Part shown: positions 13,798-16,904 of the stretch, piece by piece
Layout: every line of letters begins with the position of its first letter
How positions within the stretch are numbered: position 1 is the first letter of the stretch
Source: Lachnospiraceae bacterium
GTDB lineage: Bacteria; Bacillota; Clostridia; Lachnospirales; Lachnospiraceae
DNA: 16,904 nt
Reading direction: 5' to 3'
Assembly (NCBI GenBank): GCA_003447895.1
Contig: DLYC01000299.1
Location: 1-16,904, forward strand
Notes under the pieces: generated by a model
The model's database searches: none
Told to the model about the DNA's origin: nothing
Seen by the model: the letters and a program-made list of their open reading frames with translations, nothing else
Position numbers and translations under genes: made by a program

Positions 13798-15318
13798 GTG
13801 CTTAGCCCTTTATTTTTGCTGATTCCGATACTGCTCCCTCTTCTCGGTGGAGTGGCCATGCTGGTAAAGCCCATACGCGACGATCACAGGCGAAGGATCT
13901 GGTGCGAGGCAGTTGCCTGCGCGGCCTCTGTCTGCGTGTTCGCGGCGGCTCTCTATGTGCGGAGAGTTCCGGTGACGATCTACAGCTTTACCGGCGGCTT
14001 TTCGGTGAACTTCGGCGTCGACGGCATGGCGATCCTGTTTTCCGTCATGATCGCGGTGATGTGGCCCCTGGTCCTCCTCTATGCCTTTTCGTACATGGAG
14101 AGGGATAAGCGGCAGAACAAATTTTTTGCCTTCTACATGATGACGTACGGCGTGACACTTGGCGTGTGCTACTCGGCGGATATCATCACAATGTATGTGT
14201 TCTTTGAAATGCTGACCCTGGTGACGATCCCTCTGGTGTCCCACTATGAGGGACACGAGAGCATGTACGCCGGGCGAAAGTACGCGGCCTACACGATCGG
14301 CGGGGCGTCACTGGCCTTTATGGCCGTCGTCCTCACGACGATGTTCGGCTCGGCGGGGATGTTTCTCTACGGGGGCAGCATTGACAGGTCCTATGACAAC
14401 GGCATGATGCTTCTCGCCTTTGTCCTTGGCTTTGTGGGATTCGGGGCGAAGGCGGCGGTTTTTCCGCTCCACGACTGGCTGCCCACGGCCTCTGTCGCGC
14501 CCACGCCTGTCACAGCGCTCCTCCATGCGGTGGCCGTCGTCAATTCCGGCGTGTTTGCCGTGATGAGGATGACCTACTACGTGTTCGGCGCGGACTATGT
14601 GAGAGGAACGGCGGCGCAGGCGATCTGCCTTGCCCTGTCGATCTTTTCCCTCCTGTACGGCGCTGCGCTTGCGCTCAAGGAGCGCCATTTCAAGAGGCGG
14701 CTCGCCTATTCGACCATGAGCAACCTCTCCTATATGCTGCTGGGAGCCATGGCAATGTCGCCCCTGGGCCTGAAAGCGGGACTGTGCCATATGCTCTTTC
14801 ACGGCATTATCAAGATCTGTCTGTTTATGTGCGCAGGCGCTTTTATGCATCAGACGGGAAAGAGCTATATCTATGAGATCAGCGGCGTCGGAAAGCGCAT
14901 GCCGGTGACCTTTGCGTGCTACACGCTGTGCGCGCTCTCGCTGACTGGAATCCCGCTTTTCTGCGGGTTTGTCTCCAAGTGGCAGCTCCTGGGCGCCGGA
15001 ATGAGCGCGGCGGGTGACGCGGCGAGGGCCGGTGTGACGGAGCCCCTGTACGCGGCAGCTCTGCCCTATCTTCTGTACGCAGGAGCCGCAGCGCTCATCG
15101 TCGCGGCCTTTCTGTGCGCCATGTATACGATCAATATCAGTGTCAGGGCCTTCTTTCCGGTCGCGGAGAAGGACCGTTACCAAAATAGTGACGTGAAAGA
15201 GGCGGGACCCCTGATGCTGGTTCCTATTGCCTTTTTCGCGATCTGCAATGTGGTCCTGGGCGTGTGCCCGGGTCCGGTCCTCGCCTTTCTGACGGCGATC
15301 GGAGAGGGAAGACTGTAA
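13798..15318 (+). CDS. Large antiporter subunit 3 (NuoL/M/N family, altered TM8)
   Basis: 506 residues, hydrophobic from the start, same family core. Glu137 (TM5, FFEMLTL), Lys218 (TM7, GAKAAVFPLHDWLP) and Lys394 (TM12, GFVSKW) are kept. In TM8 the segment LLHAVAVVNSGVF has Asn249 where the other three copies have Lys, while His243 is present. NuoL of complex I also lacks this lysine and uses a histidine in the same helix, so this copy may be NuoL/MrpA-like rather than inactive. RLAYSTMSNLSYMLLG and HMLFHGIIK are further family blocks. The start is GTG 13798 with GGAGG six bases upstream. A 58-base gap without an obvious hairpin leads to the next subunit. Confidence 0.88.
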   Translation: MLSPLFLLIPILLPLLGGVAMLVKPIRDDHRRRIWCEAVACAASVCVFAAALYVRRVPVTIYSFTGGFSVNFGVDGMAILFSVMIAVMWPLVLLYAFSYMERDKRQNKFFAFYMMTYGVTLGVCYSADIITMYVFFEMLTLVTIPLVSHYEGHESMYAGRKYAAYTIGGASLAFMAVVLTTMFGSAGMFLYGGSIDRSYDNGMMLLAFVLGFVGFGAKAAVFPLHDWLPTASVAPTPVTALLHAVAVVNSGVFAVMRMTYYVFGADYVRGTAAQAICLALSIFSLLYGAALALKERHFKRRLAYSTMSNLSYMLLGAMAMSPLGLKAGLCHMLFHGIIKICLFMCAGAFMHQTGKSYIYEISGVGKRMPVTFACYTLCALSLTGIPLFCGFVSKWQLLGAGMSAAGDAARAGVTEPLYAAALPYLLYAGAAALIVAAFLCAMYTINISVRAFFPVAEKDRYQNSDVKEAGPLMLVPIAFFAICNVVLGVCPGPVLAFLTAIGEGRL

Positions 15319-15376
15319 AGGATCAGAAAGAAATCGGAAACTGCTGTAATAAATCCTGCACGAGGAGGAGCACGGA

Positions 15377-16904
15377 ATGCTTCTGTCGGCAATTGTCTTC
15401 GGACCCATGATCGGCGCCGCTGCGGCGGCCTATATAGGAAAGAAAAATGAGAAGGCCGGAGAATATGCGGCCCTCTTTCTGACGGCCATTTTACTGGGAC
15501 TTACCGTCGCGCTTGCCTATGCGGCAGCCGGGTCACAGACCGCTCCGCTCTATCCGGAAGCGACGCTCCTGTCGGCAGGAGAGGGGGCAGGCGGGCAGGC
15601 CATGCCGACAGCGAAAGGTGCCCTCTCCCTCGTGATCCCCGGCATTCTCGGGGGAGACGGCCTCTCTTTTTCCGTGATCGGATTTCGGGCTGTTTACGCC
15701 GTAATCACCGCGGTCATGTGGTTTGGCACGACGATGTTCTCCCCGGAATACTTTGCCCACGAGAAGGAGAACCTGGGAAGATACCGGTTCTTCGTCCTGT
15801 TTACGCTGGGCGCCGTGGAGGGCGTCATGCTCTCGGCGGATCTGATGACCGCCTTTGTCTTTTTTGAGATCCTGTCCTTTACCTCCTTTACCTGGGTCAT
15901 CCACGAACAGACCCCGGCGGCGATCAGGGCCGGCTATACCTACCTGTTTGTGGCCGTGATCGGCGGACTCCTGCTGTTCATGGGTCTGGTCCTTCTGGAC
16001 CACGCGGCCGGAACGCTGTCCTTTACGGCGCTTTCGGAAGCGCTGCGCGAAAAAGGCTCTTCCGCCGACAGCCTGGCAGACCCGGAGGTTCTGGCAGCGG
16101 GCATATTGATCCTTTTGGGATTCGGCGCAAAGGCCGGCATGTTCCCTCTTCACATCTGGCTCCCGAAGGCCCATCCGGCGGCACCTTCGCCGGCGTCCGC
16201 GCTGCTGTCCGGAATTCTCACGAAAGTGGGAATTTACGGAATCCTGATGACGGCGCTGTACGTGCTGGCGGGTGATTTCCGGTTCGGGCTGATCATTCTG
16301 GCGGCAGGAATGATCACAATGCTTCTGGGTGCTGTCCTTGCCCTCTTCTCCGTAAACCTGAAGCGCACGCTGGCCTGCTCCTCCATGTCCCAGATCGGCT
16401 TCATCCTGACCGGGACGGCGGTCACGGTCCTCATGGGCGCGGCCGGAGAGGAAGAGGCAGTGATGACGGCCCTTGCGGGCACCGTGCAGCACATGATCAA
16501 CCATTCGCTCCTAAAGCTCACTTTGTTTATGTGCGCGGGAGTTGTCGTCATGAACCTCCATGCGCTTACTCTGGACGACATAAGAGGCTGGGGCAGGAAT
16601 AAATCCGCGCTGAAAGCGGCTTTTGCCCTGGGCGGGCTCGGGATCAGCGGCGTTCCGCTCTTTAACGGCTATCTGAGCAAAACACTGCTCCATGAAGGGA
16701 TCGTCGAGGCCATCCACGTCCTGAAAGAAGTCGAGGAAAGAGGCTCTATGACCATGAGCGCAGGCACGGCAGGGGCCATAGGCGCCGCGCTGAAAGCCGG
16801 CGAGTGGGTCTTTCTGTTCTCGGGAGGCCTGACCTTCGCCTATATGCTGAAGCTCTTTGTCTGTGTATTTGTGGAGAGAAACCGCGACGCGGACCGGCAG
16901 CGGG
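15377..16904 (+). CDS. Large antiporter subunit 4 (NuoL/M/N family), cut by window end
   Basis: An open frame of 509 codons with no stop before the right edge, so the C-terminus is missing. It starts at ATG 15377 with GAGGAGGAG (15362-15370) six bases upstream. Family blocks include Glu164 (TM5, FFEILSF), Lys252 (TM7, GAKAGMFPLHIWLP), Lys283 (TM8, ILTKVGIYG) and Lys435 (TM12, GYLSKT), plus TLACSSMSQIGF and HMINHSLLK. Key residues sit ~20-35 positions later than in the other copies because of a longer loop between the second and third helices (~50-90, Gly/Ala-rich). The protein continues through at least one more helix (FLFSGGLTFAYMLKLFV) before the edge. It is translated in the same operon as subunits 1-3. 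Confidence 0.88.
   Translation, partial: MLLSAIVFGPMIGAAAAAYIGKKNEKAGEYAALFLTAILLGLTVALAYAAAGSQTAPLYPEATLLSAGEGAGGQAMPTAKGALSLVIPGILGGDGLSFSVIGFRAVYAVITAVMWFGTTMFSPEYFAHEKENLGRYRFFVLFTLGAVEGVMLSADLMTAFVFFEILSFTSFTWVIHEQTPAAIRAGYTYLFVAVIGGLLLFMGLVLLDHAAGTLSFTALSEALREKGSSADSLADPEVLAAGILILLGFGAKAGMFPLHIWLPKAHPAAPSPASALLSGILTKVGIYGILMTALYVLAGDFRFGLIILAAGMITMLLGAVLALFSVNLKRTLACSSMSQIGFILTGTAVTVLMGAAGEEEAVMTALAGTVQHMINHSLLKLTLFMCAGVVVMNLHALTLDDIRGWGRNKSALKAAFALGGLGISGVPLFNGYLSKTLLHEGIVEAIHVLKEVEERGSMTMSAGTAGAIGAALKAGEWVFLFSGGLTFAYMLKLFVCVFVERNRDADRQR

Noticed and set aside
14308..15408. 366-codon minus-strand frame
   Set aside because: Shadow of the third large antiporter subunit; no plausible protein composition.
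15533..16504. 323-codon minus-strand frame near the right edge
   Set aside because: It is opposite the fourth antiporter subunit, whose frame is open to the window end with all family motifs.

Overview
The window looks like chromosomal DNA from a GC-rich anaerobic member of the Bacillota, most likely Lachnospiraceae or a close clostridial relative. This is judged from strong AGGAGG-type ribosome sites, a double-glycine leader peptide, a LATGC lipoprotein signal, the GHKL and WYL regulator families, and a Mrp/Mbh-type membrane module; no species can be named. Every gene I can support is on the + strand. I see no tRNA, rRNA, CRISPR array, insertion sequence or origin.

Left part (1-4600): a 99-residue peptide joins a bacteriocin-type GG leader to an SH3-like domain (106-405). 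It is followed by a very strong hairpin terminator whose 3' end merges with the next promoter. Then come a 583-residue lipoprotein built from two copies of one ~230-residue unit (587-2338), a short-chain dehydrogenase (2410-3192) and a WYL-domain transcription regulator (3267-4247). Just downstream of the regulator is an 88-residue ORF that reads as the first ~13 residues of a response regulator joined in frame to the last ~70 residues of a GHKL sensor kinase: the scar of a deleted two-component system. A terminator closes this unit.

Middle part (4596-7741): a cytoplasmic-type family 3 glycoside hydrolase with an unusual C-terminal extension overlaps a small GtrA-like four-helix membrane protein. 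A 14-bp perfect hairpin follows.

Right part (7742-16904): a long operon for a multi-subunit cation/proton antiporter module. Its order is MnhE, F, G, MbhD-like (DUF4040), an MbhE+MnhB fusion, MnhC, then four successive NuoL/M/N-type antiporter subunits; the last runs off the right edge. The order matches the archaeal Mbh/Mbs modules (E-F-G first, no fused MrpA) rather than the classical Mrp ABCDEFG order. No redox or hydrogenase arm is present inside the window. Four tandem ion-pumping subunits are more than the one or two usual for Mrp, Mbh or Mbs, so this is the best candidate for a poorly described energy-coupling complex. All four keep the TM5 glutamate and the TM7 and TM12 lysines; the third has asparagine in place of the TM8 lysine.
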